DNA of 64,000 nt, taken from Elysia chlorotica. Its lineage: Eukaryota > Mollusca > Gastropoda > Plakobranchidae. Position numbers and translations under genes: made by a program. Of the stretch, positions 39,101 through 52,466 are shown piece by piece. The stretch's first letter is position 1. Each line of letters opens with the position of its first letter. Under the pieces are notes generated by a model. The model was not told the origin of the DNA, did no database searches, and worked only from the letters and a program-made list of their open reading frames with translations. Location: positions 298,028 through 362,027 of the forward strand of contig RQTK01000086.1 in the NCBI GenBank assembly GCA_003991915.1, written 5' to 3'.

Positions 39101-42100
39101 GTATCCCCCACCAGCACTGAGGACCACATACCCTCTTCCACCTTCTGCAAGAATATTTCTAATCTGTGGATATGCAACAAAAATAATTGTCATTGAATTT
39201 TGTTGTTCAAAACTCTAAATATTACTATAGACTGCACTTTCATTTGTGCTCCTTTGTTTCAAAGCTAAAAAAAAAAAATCACAATGAGTCATTGACTTAA
39301 AATCGGTAAAGTTATTTTAGTGCCCTGTGAGTAAAAAGTATTTTGAAGGGAAGTACCCACACTTCAGTCAAAATCTTTTTTTAAAAATTAGAAAATCGAA
39401 AAAAGGCAAAGTTTTGGGTAAAAATCGGTCTGGGCCTGACAGCCGGTAAAAATCTGGAGGACAAAAAGAGCCTGATTTCTGGCTAAAGTCGGAAAGTGGC
39501 ATTCCTGCTTCTTTCTTTGTGGTACTGAAATATGTTAATGGGATTTATTTGTATTGCTTTTTTTTGTCATGAACTCTCCATATGCAGGGGAGAGGGGACA
39601 AGAAAGGTGTCAAAACGCAGATGGCAGAATGGTTAGCACCTTTCTCTTGTCTCAGCATGGCAAACTAATGCCGTATAGACAATTCACCAAGCCATCTGAA
39701 TTTTTCCTGTCTTAATGTCTTTTGCCCTATCAGTTAGTTGAGGAAACATCGAATGGATATCCCATTAAAAAAATATAATTTTTTTGCGCCTTTGCGTCTG
39801 CCATGTTTTATTCCCAACCTTCTTGAGTCCAATGTCCAGGTACAAGCATCAACTTCTACCCTGGCAGAGAGGTCCCCTTTAAGAAGTTCCAACCCATTCT
39901 TGATACCCAGTTCCAGCCTAGCACTTGAGATGTCCACATTAAGACTGGCCTTAGTCAGACCTGCGTCTGGAAGAGTTAACTGGATAGTCAGATCTGAAGC
40001 TGTTTGACTCCAGGTGTACAAAGGTGTGATGTCTGTGCCTGAAAAACATACAAGAAAGTTAAATTTACTCAGAGATTTCTTCTCTTAAATTTGTGTAAAA
40101 AAAAAAAAATAAGACCCAGACTAATATTAACATTCATGAGATCAATTAGTTTTAATTCTGATTATTGAAAAATTTTGGAGGAGATAAGTGACAAAGAGAA
40201 CATTACATATTAAATTACAGGACACACCTGATATATTGATATCCAGGGGCCCAAACACTTTATGTCGATATTAAAGAGAATCAATAGAAAGGAAATCTCT
40301 CAAATCAACACAAACAAAGATTACAAATCATACGAGTACTATGGCAAGCAACAATCAAACAAACCAATCTTATTCTCAAAATAAAAAAATCCTGAAAGCG
40401 AAAATTTGTTGATGGGTGCTAATTACATTAACAGTTTGCTTACAAACACATCCAGCCACTGCTTCCCTTTGAATAAACCAATATTGTTTATACAGTTATA
40501 GAGGCCACTGTAATGTATCATTAAATGCCTACTTCTATGCTACTGCTTCTGACTGAATGTCATTGCCTCATCTTTTCAAGTTTTTGCCAAGCTATATCAG
40601 CGCTCAAGACTTCAACACACCTAACTTTCAGCGTTGCAATTCTTTATGACATTTATTCATCAGAAAATACTGGTACACATTATGGTTCATTCACCCTTTA
40701 CCACATTACAGTTAAAAAAAAAAAAAGTACCAAAGTTATTGTCACTCACTAAGCAATGTAGCAATTAACATACCAGAGTGAGCCATTGGGAGACCAAAGA
40801 CAGAAATGATTAGGATCGTTTGCTTTGTCATTTGGCCAGTTTATATAGTTATGTGTATAATATTCATGTCAATATAAGAGGAGAGGTGGATAGAGACAAT
40901 ATATATAGAGAACTTTATTTACTGACAAAAAAGGGAAGAAAAATCGGAACTAGTTCAAACATGTTGATAGAAGTGGTGTGCATTGTTTGTAGATACTACC
41001 AGATAAAGAATCACAACCTAGACAAGCACTATTTCTCTTTCACATAAATAAGTGAAATATTCCTTCATTCTTTGACAGTAAAACATTGTAAAACAAAATG
41101 CTACATCAATATAGAAAAACTATGCCACAGATATTTTAAGAATATTGCAAATAAAAGTCTTTTTTTTTTTTGCCAATCCAAGAAAAAAAAATGTAATCCT
41201 ATGCAATGCACGGCACCATACGGCATGTCATTACACTCACTCTCTGCTACAGCATCTTCCACGAGTTGTACTGGTTGTTGGGAGTCCTCCACCATCCTAT
41301 AAACGTCTGGTCCAATGATATTTACAGCTTTTCTTCCCCTTTCCAATGATATATGATCAAAAGGCCTGGAACCCTCAAGCCTTCTTGTCCTTTCAATATT
41401 CCATTTTACTCCGTCCACTTAAAGGTAAAAAAGAAAAATAGGAAAAGAATTATACATTAAGCAGTGACCGCTGCCTGAAAGTTCATTGGCTTACTCCATT
41501 TCATTGGATGTAAAATTTATTACACAATCAGAGCCACATTGACACCCAATTCAAATGCCCCAGTGACAAAGGCTCAGCGCACACCAAGCTTGTCCAATAG
41601 TGGGTCGTCATTCATAGATGACAAAGTGAAGGGAACTGGTATACCTTGCAGGCAAAACAAACTTGGCGGCCGAAGCACGAGGTGCAAGGATCAAAGATCA
41701 ACGGTCAGCGGCAGACTGCACTTCGCATGTTCACTTTTCCTAGTAATTTGCCTTAATCTAGAAGTGAATTAAATAAGCAGTATTTGAATCATTTTACATC
41801 TAAACACGTGTTGAAAGAAGAGAAATAGCATTAAAAAGACATCACATATACATACCTGAGTGTAGAGTTAACCAATGTATCTGCATGATCCAAGGTGATC
41901 TGTACTTTTCCTTGGTTTCACCATCTACTTCTTCCACTGAAGCCAGGAGACATTCTATTCTCCTCACCTCTCCCTCCATCAACAAAGTGCAGTCAAGAAG
42001 GGTTCCCGCCTGACCACACACTGGTACAGTGGTGTTAAACAACACCTACAAGACAGATTTGGAGGAATTCAATTGATTAAAGTATTGCCTACAAATCCTG

Positions 42101-44198
42101 TACTTTATAAAATTCCAAAATAACCATCAATAAAACAGGTGGTCATCTTTTATTGAAATCAAATTTATGAATAATATAATTATTAAAAGGCCACATTCCT
42201 CAATTTTTAGGAGTAATGATTACAAATATATTCTCATTCAAGTCATTACAAATATATTCTCATTCAAGTCATTGCCTCTAAGACTGGAACATATAATTAT
42301 GAATTGTCACCTTCCATTTTGTGATGCCATTCCTGTTTCCTGTCTCCAACAGATATAATTGATCTGAACCATTGCAGACCACTGCATGATCTTTGCTAGG
42401 GAAAGCCAAAGAAACGTTGAAGCGTGTAGGTTTTAATCTTAAATCAACAGCATTTGGAACGATCAGCAAAGAGTCATGCGCCTGCGGTTTGCCTGTCTGT
42501 AATAAAAAAAAATAATAATTTAAAAAATTAAATCTGGACTTAATATCTATATCTTAATTAAAAACATTAGCCCTGTCTTGTAAAGAAGATGTTTCTCTTT
42601 ATAAACTCACCCTGCCCGGCCTTTTTTTTTTTTGTTCGTATCTATGGAAGATAAAGGGTTTATATTTTTGTGCTTTTAATTTGATATTTTAATCTTTACA
42701 AATATACCCAAATGGTTTTTCTAAGTTATAATTATGTTTGATTTTATGCAGATTTTTTTAAATGGTGCATATTTCTTATTGGAAATTTGTAATAAAAATT
42801 CTTAATTGTGAAAACACAGCATATTGAGTATCCCCACAAAGCTTGGGAATACAGAATGTATATTGAAGTAACCAAGAAAACTGAAATCTCTGAATGCTGT
42901 TAACACAGTTCAAATAATTTACAAAGCCATTTCGAACATAACTGAGAACACACCTGGCTGTTATTAATAGCATCTATCCAAACGCCACTCGGGACCAGGG
43001 TCCGGTGAGTTGACTTTTAAAGATATTCAGCTGCCACCCTTGCCATTAAACCATTGACAGTTTTTATGGACTTGCGATCTATAGCTTAATATCTTTACAC
43101 AGAGATCCAATGTTTACAGTACACAGTTCATACTCTATGATCTATCTCAACCTGCTCTCACTTTTCCAATCTTGATTCTTCCAATATTCCAATGTCTGTC
43201 ACAAAAATAAACAGAATCATCATTCCAGGGATCTCGGATCAGGTGATTATGGAGTCCAAATAATTTGGCATGATGTGAAGAAAATGTTTCTGATGGCTTT
43301 GCCTCATCAATACCTGCAAAGTGAAGATTAAAGAAGTAAAGTCAATAAATATTGAATGCCAAAAACATTTTAAATATGTATACATCCATTAAATCATGCT
43401 TATATATATATTCCATAATTTCCATTTTTAATGGTTTCTGGAGCATTTGCACAACAGTGACAACTTTGCACAACTTTAAGTAAATCATTAAAACATTTTA
43501 TTGGCTCTATGAGCTGGGTTCCAGATAAAACCGATGATAAAGGAAATAATTTTCACCGCATGTAAATTACACTGCTGTAGCAAGGCACCTTTAACTAATG
43601 TTGACGTAAAATTAAAATTTGTCCCTTAAATAGGATCTTTCTTGAGACATAAAATAAATATAGACTCTAGGAGTAGGAGATAATTTTTTTCAGAATTTTG
43701 GATTGCAGTTGAAGTTCTGTTGTATTCAGGAGCTGAGAACAGGATCGATATAAGAGGCTGAGTCTATACACACTAATAATAGTGTTTTTGTCAAAATTTT
43801 GCTATACACACTATATATATCATAATATCTCTGTCTAAATAATGACGCTTTATATTTTTCTATCGCAATTTAAAATCTATATAAGACAGTCAGTACAGTA
43901 GTCTCATGTAGACTTTCAGCTCCTGTGGGTCTACAGTCAGGAAACTCAAAGAGTTTTACATTGAGATGTTTTAAACAGACAGAGTTAACCCCTCCACATA
44001 TGATTGTCCCCACAGTTTGTCGTGATGGGAAGTGGCAAATATGGGACTTGTCCGCAAAAAAAAATAACAATTCTCCCGGTTTTACGAACTCTAAAAAAAT
44101 TGTCAAAACTTAAATTAAAAACCTGTTATAGCAAGATTTCCGTCAGAAGTTCAACTTCACAACCCACAATAAACACACAAATAGTTTCAAATGAAAGA

Positions 44199-44248
<50 letters not shown>

Positions 44249-44960
44249 AAGAATGAAAGAGAGAAGAAGAAGTAGTTCTAAACATTTGATACACAGTCAT
44301 ATCTTTCTCCCTAGTGTAAAATAGAGCTCTCCCGACTGCATCTCTTTCTCTTTCTTTCTTGATCATTCGGTTGTTGTTTTTTCTCTTGTACTTCTTTTCT
44401 CTATCATTCTTTCTTTCTCTCTCAATGATTCAATTAGTTCATTTCTTGTCTACTTCTTCTCTCTTTCCCGATCATTAGATTGGTTTCAATATAGCCGACA
44501 TAGACAAGATGGCTGAAAAGTAAAATCAGCTTGGGGTATAAAACGAAGAAGCGCCACTATCTTTCTATCCCTTACTCTCACACTCGCTTGCTGTCTGTGG
44601 GGCTCTCTCCAAGGATTGGGGACTGATCCCTTGTAGGCTGACTCCAAGGCTCCTCTTCATTAGAAACCGCACCTTCTAAAGACCTGCTTTTGTTTTCTCA
44701 CAAAGAGCTGGTTCTTAGGTGGAGACCACTGTATCGAATCCCACCATTCATCGCATTTCACCCACCCACCCATTTGATCGTTCACAGGATACGGGCCACA
44801 AAACTTAAGTAGTGCCTGGATCTATATCTAGGTCTAGAATTTACATACCATCATCAAGCGATGTTTCATAAACAGGAACACTATCAAGGGATAACTGATA
44901 GTGGTCGAAGTTTAAGTTGAGTAGTTCGCGATTCGGGCATAATTCAACCACGGCTGCCAT
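33113..44960 (-). CDS. NUDCD1: NudC domain-containing protein 1, complete, 11 exons
   Basis: Exons, in transcript order: 44960-44849, 43313-43162, 42496-42311, 42045-41856, 41417-41241, 40038-39819, 39163-39022, 38792-38667, 36513-36387, 35294-35089, 33253-33113. Phases agree at every junction and give 592 residues (human 583). The family carries a p23/CS (NudC) domain that acts with Hsp90. Human NUDCD1 (CML66) is a cytosolic/nuclear co-chaperone reported to partner DHX15. The CS domain is at about 280-365 (YTWSQTASDLTIQL). It is followed by the family words HLTSEDW, NPNPDKG, LEECDA, NQYLFSV, CLRHDVDGFLWQ and NRKTGQQ, then VAKQQV near the C terminus. The start at 44960 (MAAVVELCPNRELL) matches family length. 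An in-frame ATG at 45041 would add 27 residues. The donor after exon 6 (AG|GTTGGG) is weak but required for frame. It is convergent with NDUFV2. Confidence 0.96.
33339..33425 (+). repeat. Second copy of the TACAGTGAACCTCGCAT-type repeat
   Basis: The start ACAGTGGATCTTGCATGTAA, then CTCAACAAAACCTTGGTTGT and CATAGGGGCC, pairs with 20745-20865. It lies in the last intron of NUDCD1. Confidence 0.6.
34509..34568 (+). mobile_element. tRNA-like SINE head in NUDCD1 intron
   Basis: AACTCATGAGGTAGAGCATT resembles a tRNA A-box with the D-arm, followed by an anticodon-like hairpin (CTCCCAATTGGGAG). A decayed B-box (CATTTAAAAACC) comes next. It is not a functional tRNA: the B-box is degenerate and no acceptor stem pairs. 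The extent to the right is uncertain. Confidence 0.5.
35880..36290 (+). repeat. Dispersed repeat family R1, copy 2
   Basis: Partner of 23195-23580. It lies in NUDCD1 intron 9 (antisense to that gene) and ends about 100 bp from exon 9. The copies are diverged, with clear ordered identity blocks such as GCATGTAGGG, AGGGAAAGGTG and TTTTTAGCAGGGTTA. Confidence 0.7.
36940..37200. repeat. Dispersed repeat family R2, inverted pair
   Basis: A plus-strand word CACTATGAGTATTTTTGTCC (about 36950) and a minus-strand word TATAATAGTGTTTTTGTCC (about 37165-37185) head related sequences in opposite orientation. The minus-strand part continues AAATTCTGCTATACGCACTA and matches 43745-43840 closely. The arrangement suggests a palindromic AT-rich element or two insertions in NUDCD1 intron 8. 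Confidence 0.55.
39602..39680 (+). mobile_element. Possible tRNA-derived SINE head
   Basis: GCAGATGGCAGAATGGTTAG resembles a tRNA 5' end with A-box, followed by a GTCTCAGCATGGC-like arm. No intact B-box is visible. Weakly supported, in NUDCD1 intron 6. Confidence 0.35.
42220..42271 (+). repeat. Perfect tandem duplication, 2 x 26 bp
   Basis: The unit starting TTACAAATATATTCTCATTC occurs twice without difference, about 40 bp from the exon 3 donor of NUDCD1 on the minus strand. Confidence 0.9.
43745..43840 (+). repeat. Dispersed repeat family R2, second copy
   Basis: The block GCTGAGTCTATACACACTAA, then TAGTGTTTTTGTC, then TTTTGCTATACACACTATAT aligns with the reverse complement of 37100-37200. 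A shorter resemblance (GTTTTGTCCAAATTTTGCTA) is at about 45907. It lies in NUDCD1 intron 1. Confidence 0.65.
44199..44243. repeat. (AG)n microsatellite
   Basis: About 20 dinucleotide units in NUDCD1 intron 1, followed by GAAA-rich sequence. Confidence 0.93.
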
Positions 44961-45041
44961 GTTGTTGATGTTGGAAGTTGGAACTTGGAAGTTGGAACCG
45001 AATTTTAAGCTTATTATCTGAGTGATTTCCCTTGGATCCAT

Positions 45042-48000
45042 TGGATCGTAAGTACTAAGTAGAGTAAGCTTACTTGTGTGGGGGAAATACTACCTGCTAC
45101 TAAGCATACATAGGACCATGTATGATTTCGTAGGCGTTGGCCAACTTTGACTGTCGTTGTTGCTTTAAAAAATAGATCCAAATATTTTCTACATTTCTAT
45201 TTTAAAGATACGTTCGGGTTTTTTTTCGCATATAATTTAGAACAAAGGGTTGCATTACCAATGATTTCACAATAATTATTCCCTGTAATTGCCAAGTAAA
45301 ATAGAAAGTTCACCCCAATCCATGTTTTTAAAAACTTTTGGGTATTTCCGCTTAACTACTGAATCAACTCACTGAGTTCACCCCCATGTCCTCCTTCTAC
45401 CTGAGCCGCAAATAAATTCAGAAGACTTCCTGCACCTTAGTTTCATCAATGGTTTTAGGATCAGCTTTAACGAGTAAAGGTGAGACATGATGAAAGTATT
45501 ACAATTTCATTTTAATTTATCACCGAACCTTCAATGTAAACGGAAACAGTTATAGATCTAGATCTGGTTATAGCCCCCTAGCCTATCTAGACTTTAGAAT
45601 CTAAATAGATCTAATCTAGATCTAGATCTAGACCTAGATCTCTAGATCTAATCTGTCTAGATTAGACCACTAATACAATGCATTATTAACTTTACCAGCC
45701 ACATATATTTAAGGTGGGTTAATGTTGTTAATATGAGATGTTTGTGTCCTGTCAAAAAGCAGGCCCAGCCATCCGAAAATGGGAGCATACATATTGATAC
45801 ACACTGGCGGCACTAGATCTAGAATCTAGACGCATTGGCACTAGTGCTTCTGCCTATACCGGTTTCTGTCAGATTTTACTGTAGCCTAGGCACTTTACGG
45901 TTAGTGGTTTTGTCCAAATTTTGCTAGCGGCTATGTGTGTACTAAATTTAGAGAGAAAACCATATAGATAACAATTCACAATACTAAATATAGCACCATC
46001 AAGCAATACACAACTGACTCCTGAGTGATCTTCTTCTTCTTCTTTGGTGTATGCCCGCCTTCATCAAGTTGAAGATTCTGGCATTTTTGTTTCCGGTCCG
46101 GTTAGCTGATGAATATAGATTAGATTCTAAATCTTAACAAGTTTATTTATCTAGATTCTAGATTTATCTATGTGTTAAAAGTGCTAAGAGTAAGAAGAAG
46201 CAGACTAAAACCGTAATTATCTGTTTATGGGGCATGGACACAGGATAATGCTGAGCTAGCACAATCTCAGATACATGCAGTTTTAATTCATTCCATACAT
46301 GCAGTTCTAATTCATTCCAAATTTTGTATTGGACCTATACCTAGTTATGATTACATAAATCTAGAAAAATAACTATCTAGACAGAGATTTTTCTTGTTGC
46401 TGTTGTTTCATTGCTGCGCACACTTTAATACATTATTTTGTCTGCTCAACTCATATAAATTCATGATTGTGGCTGGTACAGAGAAGTCTTAAGATGACAC
46501 CAACCAAACTCTAAAGTTTATAATTTAACGTAGAAAATGAAGAAGTAAACAGTAATCTTTACCAAAAAATGTGTAACGATGGTCAGAGAACGAGATGTCG
46601 CTGACCAAGAAATTGACAATTGTTGCCACAATCAAGTTACAAGGGTGGGAGTTACTTGAAATAAATATCGTTGAGGAAGCTGCTTTCACTTGGTCTTAAT
46701 ATTTTTTGTAATAATTAAAAACGAAAAATTTCAGTCATTTCTTTTCCCCAACCTCCACACTTTATGCACAGCACTGGCTGGTGGGTATGACCAAGTTGAA
46801 TCCTGTAAAAATAGCTTACCGTAGAGGTTAGTTTAGTCAGTCGAAGTAAATTATTCTGCAATTTTATTCAACCAGCTTGGTGCTGTGCTGACATGTTGTA
46901 AAAACACTTCTTCCAAATTATCTTTCATAAACTTTAGTGTCCTCTGTTTTGTCCATCTTATCTGTTTTCTTAATTGATATTAGTTGTTATATGACTCTTG
47001 TTCACTTTTACATTTATAATTTGTTAGAATATCAGTGTTGAGTTTGTTGTTCTTTTTTTAAGGCCATATTTCTCTACATGTCCACATCTCAAGTCAAAAG
47101 CTCTTTCTTTTTTTCAGTGCTGTAATTAGTGACTAGGTACAACTACAAGTCATGAAAGTCAGGAGGGAGGGACAGTAAATAAAGGCATAGGATTGGATTA
47201 TTACGTTTATTGATTGATGATATTGAATGTCCTGTCACTGAGCAGAATAGTAAGGAAGTACAGCTCAGTGGATTTGGTTTCAAATTCAGGATAGCCTTAA
47301 AATTTATTTTATCAAATGTATATTAAATTGCAACTGAAGAAAAAAAGGGAATTGGTGCCTCATAAACATTTTATGTAAAGCTACACCTTTACAAGTTTTC
47401 AGTATATATTATGTTTTTGATGGTTCTTCTTTTCTTTAAATTCTTCTACCGAGGGAGAGCATAAGTAAGAAAAAAGCGTGTAATATTCTTCCTCAGACTC
47501 TCTCCCTCTTTCTGCCTATCAACCTCAGCTTGTCTTCTCATTTCTATCTCTACATTCTACACCTCCCCTCCCCCCCCTCTCTCTCTCTCTGTCCCTCTTT
47601 ATCACACACTCTTTCTCTTTGTACTTTATTAATCTTTATGCTAAACATGTTATTTCATACCATAAGAACAGATGGCATTAAAATTGATGTAGACAATATA
47701 GGTTACAAAGTAAATTATTTTGTTCTAAAAACCTAACAGAGGCATGAACGAAAGAGTTCTTATATCTCTCTGTTCTTTTAGGCTGTTGCAAGATCTTAAT
47801 GATCCGGGCAGAGCAACAAACACATTGTAAGGGGCTATTTGCTATTACGTAGAATAAAATTTAGCTTAATCATGTAAGTCTTGGAGTAAATGGTTTCCAG
47901 GCTTCAATAAATTCAATAGTAATTATTGTTTCGGCCTTTTTAATTATGTTACATTTATAAATGTAATATTTTATTTTTAGCCTCTTTTTATGAAGTTACA

Positions 48001-48942
48001 TTGATATCTGATCTAATAATAATAAGATCATTCCTCTGACTATTTTCCTCAGTATACAATGTGTATATCCAGCTTCTAGTGGAAGCTGAATTTGGGGTAA
48101 CTTTCAGATCTAGTTAAGTATACTAGTTTTAAAGGGAATGGAACAAAAACCACATTTGAATTTTAAAAGGAAAATGTGTTAATTAACGGGGATCGTCTTT
48201 TCGTGTTTTTTTTTTTTAATAAAAATATTTTCATGTCGATAAATGTATTCCAAAAACTACAACCTGTTTAAAACAAACATGTTGGTGTGCATCTAAGAGA
48301 CTCTACTTCTCTATAATCTTGAACTTATTGGTAGTAAGTGCATCTTCTGTTTTTTTCGAGGACTAAACTATAAACTTAGCCCAGCTAAAATCAAATCGAA
48401 TACCTGATTCCTAAGCCCTAAAGCTCATGCACAAGTGAAGAGTGACTTATGTTAAACTAGCCGACCAAACAGAATTTAAGGGGACAAAAACACTTTTAAC
48501 CAAAGCTATTGACTGTGCTCGCCAACTGAGGGGGAAGACCTGTAGTGTCATTGCATGTCGCAACACGCCATTTCTTTATTTGTGATGTTTGATTACTATG
48601 GTGTAATTAATAAGACTAATTAAGAGTTTGGTTTATGCATCTGTGCTCAGATCGTGTAGTGCAGGATACAATGACGTCCTGCTTTTATTTTCTTTGTTTA
48701 CAACCACATGTGAAGTCGTGATCTTCATTGTTTTCTCACGTCACATTCTTACAAAACCCGTAGTATTAGTAGCCCGATCTTTTCATTCTTAACTTTTGTC
48801 AGGTGACATAGACATGTTCATTGATAATATCCCGCCCCCGCCCTCCGTTTAATTTATGATCGAAACGATTTCCTTCCCCTTTTCCACCCTTTGTCTATTT
48901 CAATCAGCCTTTCCTCTCGTGCGTTGTTACTAGGCCTTTGCC

Positions 48943-48943
<1 letters not shown>
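45042..48943. other. Upstream flank of NUDCD1 and gene-free sequence
   Basis: This is the presumed promoter side of NUDCD1. No TATA or CpG cluster is obvious. A block at about 45555-45840 is dense in overlapping TCTAGA/AGATCT palindromes. A 24-bp unit (ATACATGCAGTTTTAATTCA..) is duplicated at 46271-46294 and 46295-46318 with one difference. No exon is supported anywhere in this interval. Confidence 0.6.
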
Positions 48944-49020
<77 letters not shown>

Positions 49021-49021
49021 T

Positions 49022-49098
<77 letters not shown>
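48944..49098. repeat. (TC)n microsatellite
   Basis: About 150 bp of CT dinucleotides with a few interruptions (TTTCTC, CTACTC). It generates poly-Ser/Leu and poly-Glu/Arg open frames that are not genes. Confidence 0.97.
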
Positions 49099-50091
<993 letters not shown>

Positions 50092-50154
50092 ATATTTTTA
50101 AGATGGACAATCTGTTGTTCCCTGTTTCTTTCATCCGCCTCCACGCCAAGAACT

Positions 50155-50212
50155 TGCAGAAGTAGGATATAGACCATATAGTGCTGACGTTGGGCGTTAA
50201 ACCAATTACAAG
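50155..50212 (+). mobile_element. SINE tail fragment
   Basis: Only the 3' end of the SINE family is present: ATATAGTGCTGACGTTGGGC then GTTAAACCAATTACAAGT. It closely matches the tails of copies A, B and D. Confidence 0.7.
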
Positions 50213-52242
50213 TACATATACAAAAGTAGGTTCTCTCAACGCGCCCTTTATTGACTAAGAATAGAGAGATTGTCAGCATGACATTTCCCTTCGTTCAAGA
50301 CCGATTGCAGACACGAAAAGGGGCTCATCTAACTTTGTCTTAATTGTAGGCGGATCCATGATACACACACTGCATACAAATGACCTTATATACAGTAAAG
50401 GGCAAAATAACAATGCAATGCAAAAGTACGTACCACGCGATTATTTGGGTGCATGTGTGTCTTTGTCTTTTTACTGTATGTGCTGGCACTGAATATTTTT
50501 AGCGTCTGGTAAACTTTTTATGCTTTGAAAGCAAGGTTTTAGAGGTCCTCTCGATCGTCACGTAATCCCTTTTCAATTATAACATTAATTGTAAAGCAAC
50601 CCTACAAAACATTACTGCACGTACGGTCTTTCGAATAACATCAACCGCCAATACAATGGACCTCGATAATCGCTCATAAAGGCGGAACAGGGAAATACGT
50701 CTAGCGGAAACAGTCTTGCTCACTCTCGTACCACAGTATCACAGTAAGATCTCGCGCTTGGCTGAGGGTAAACTCTCTTTACTGGGTATCAAAGACATTG
50801 TGTGTGTGTGTGGGGGGGGGGGGGGGAAGAAATTCTGATAAATATTTTGGCTCGTTAGGATCAAAACGCTGTGGAGAAGCACATTTGCCATATATAAGTC
50901 TTTGGGGCACTTCACCGTATAGGATTTCCTGGGAACTTAGAAGTAAAACTAGGAGGGAGTACCAAATCTATGACGTCAAAACGGACCTAACAGCAGAGAA
51001 AGCAACACGGCGCCCCCCCGCCTCAAATAATATCTTGCAAACCCCTTAGTAATTTGTGAAACTTTCGAGTGAAACATTCAGCCAAGGTAATAAATAGTAG
51101 GAACTGGGTAAACAACTACATCTTCAACTGAATGTGTATTACATGCAGATTTACACTGTGCCCATGCTGGGTTCATAAAAACTGGTTCGCCCATAACTTC
51201 AAGAAACTTACATGTTTGAGTGAAAGGCATGGATGTAACCCCTAGTCCCCTTTTACCCTTAAGCCTCACTCGTACTCATAGAGAAAAATGTTAAGAGTAC
51301 GACTTGTAACGTAAACTGAAAGATATCCAATTAAAAAAACAAACTAGAAACTAAACAATAAATCAACCACCTCTCAGGTACATTGCTTCAACGGAAAATA
51401 ACTTGACAGCAAGGTGAGCAACGTTGTCTTTATTTAATAACGCACTCTCCGCTTAACGGACGCCGTATTCAAAGTCTCTTCCATAAGTTCTAAGCACCTT
51501 TATTTTCTAAACTACAACATATACTCAGAAACAGGGCTCCGATGCAACCTTTTTCACTTCTAATCAACCCATGTTTGAGTACGTCAGGATGACAGAATCA
51601 TAATTATACTTCACCTTACAAGTAAGTTTCATCTAATTTATATATTATACAGTCATGTTTACACGTATCGCGACTTGTCTACCAATCCGTGTTACCAGCG
51701 CTTTACAGAAAATATTACAACACTTTCTAAAGTATGTGATTTATCCATATCCACTACGCCTATCAGTGAACAGTAGTTGCGCCGTGTCTACCATCGATAT
51801 GGGAGCTTCTTTGGAGTGCTAGATTTCACAAATATTTCTTCAGTTATTTTGGTACAAGATGTATATGAAAATCAGTTCAAATGGGTACTGTGAATGATAA
51901 TGATGGGAAATCGTTATTACCTTTTATCCTTATCGCTACCTCAACGCCTTTTAAATGCGCTTAAAATGAAACCGAGGATTATAATATGAAGTATTATTTT
52001 TTGTGTGAAATTTTCAATCTCAACTAATTGTTTCAAGCTGCTTAAAAAATGTGGGCGGTTCTGCAAACAATATTGGTTGCAAACTCACGTCACATAGACT
52101 CTCTCATTGGTATGAATGCATAGGGATGTGATCATGACACTAGTAGCATCACTTGCTAGACCTACCGTTTAAGTTCTCTCAGTTGTTCTAGTTGTCTTTT
52201 ACACCATTAATTTTCCTGGTGGGTTTTTTTCTAGTTGCCCTT
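50213..52242. other. Gene-free sequence
   Basis: AT-rich with a short (GT)n(G)n tract at about 50796-50826. No supported exon, RNA gene or repeat end was found. Confidence 0.55.
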
Positions 52243-52394
52243 TCTCTCTCTCTCTCTCTCTCTCTNNNNNNNNNNNNNNNNNNNNNNNNNNNNNNNNNNN
52301 NNNNNNNNNNNNNNNNNNNNNNNNNNNNNNNNNNNNNNNNNNNNNNNNNNNNNNNNNNNNNNNNNNNNNNNNNNNNNNNNNNNNNNNNNNNNNN

Positions 52395-52455
<61 letters not shown>

Positions 52456-52466
52456 TCTCACTCTCA
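52243..52466. repeat. (TC)n microsatellite containing an assembly gap
   Basis: (TC)n at 52243-52265, then 129 N (52266-52394), then (TC)n from 52395. The gap was evidently caused by the microsatellite, so its true length is unknown. Confidence 0.98.
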
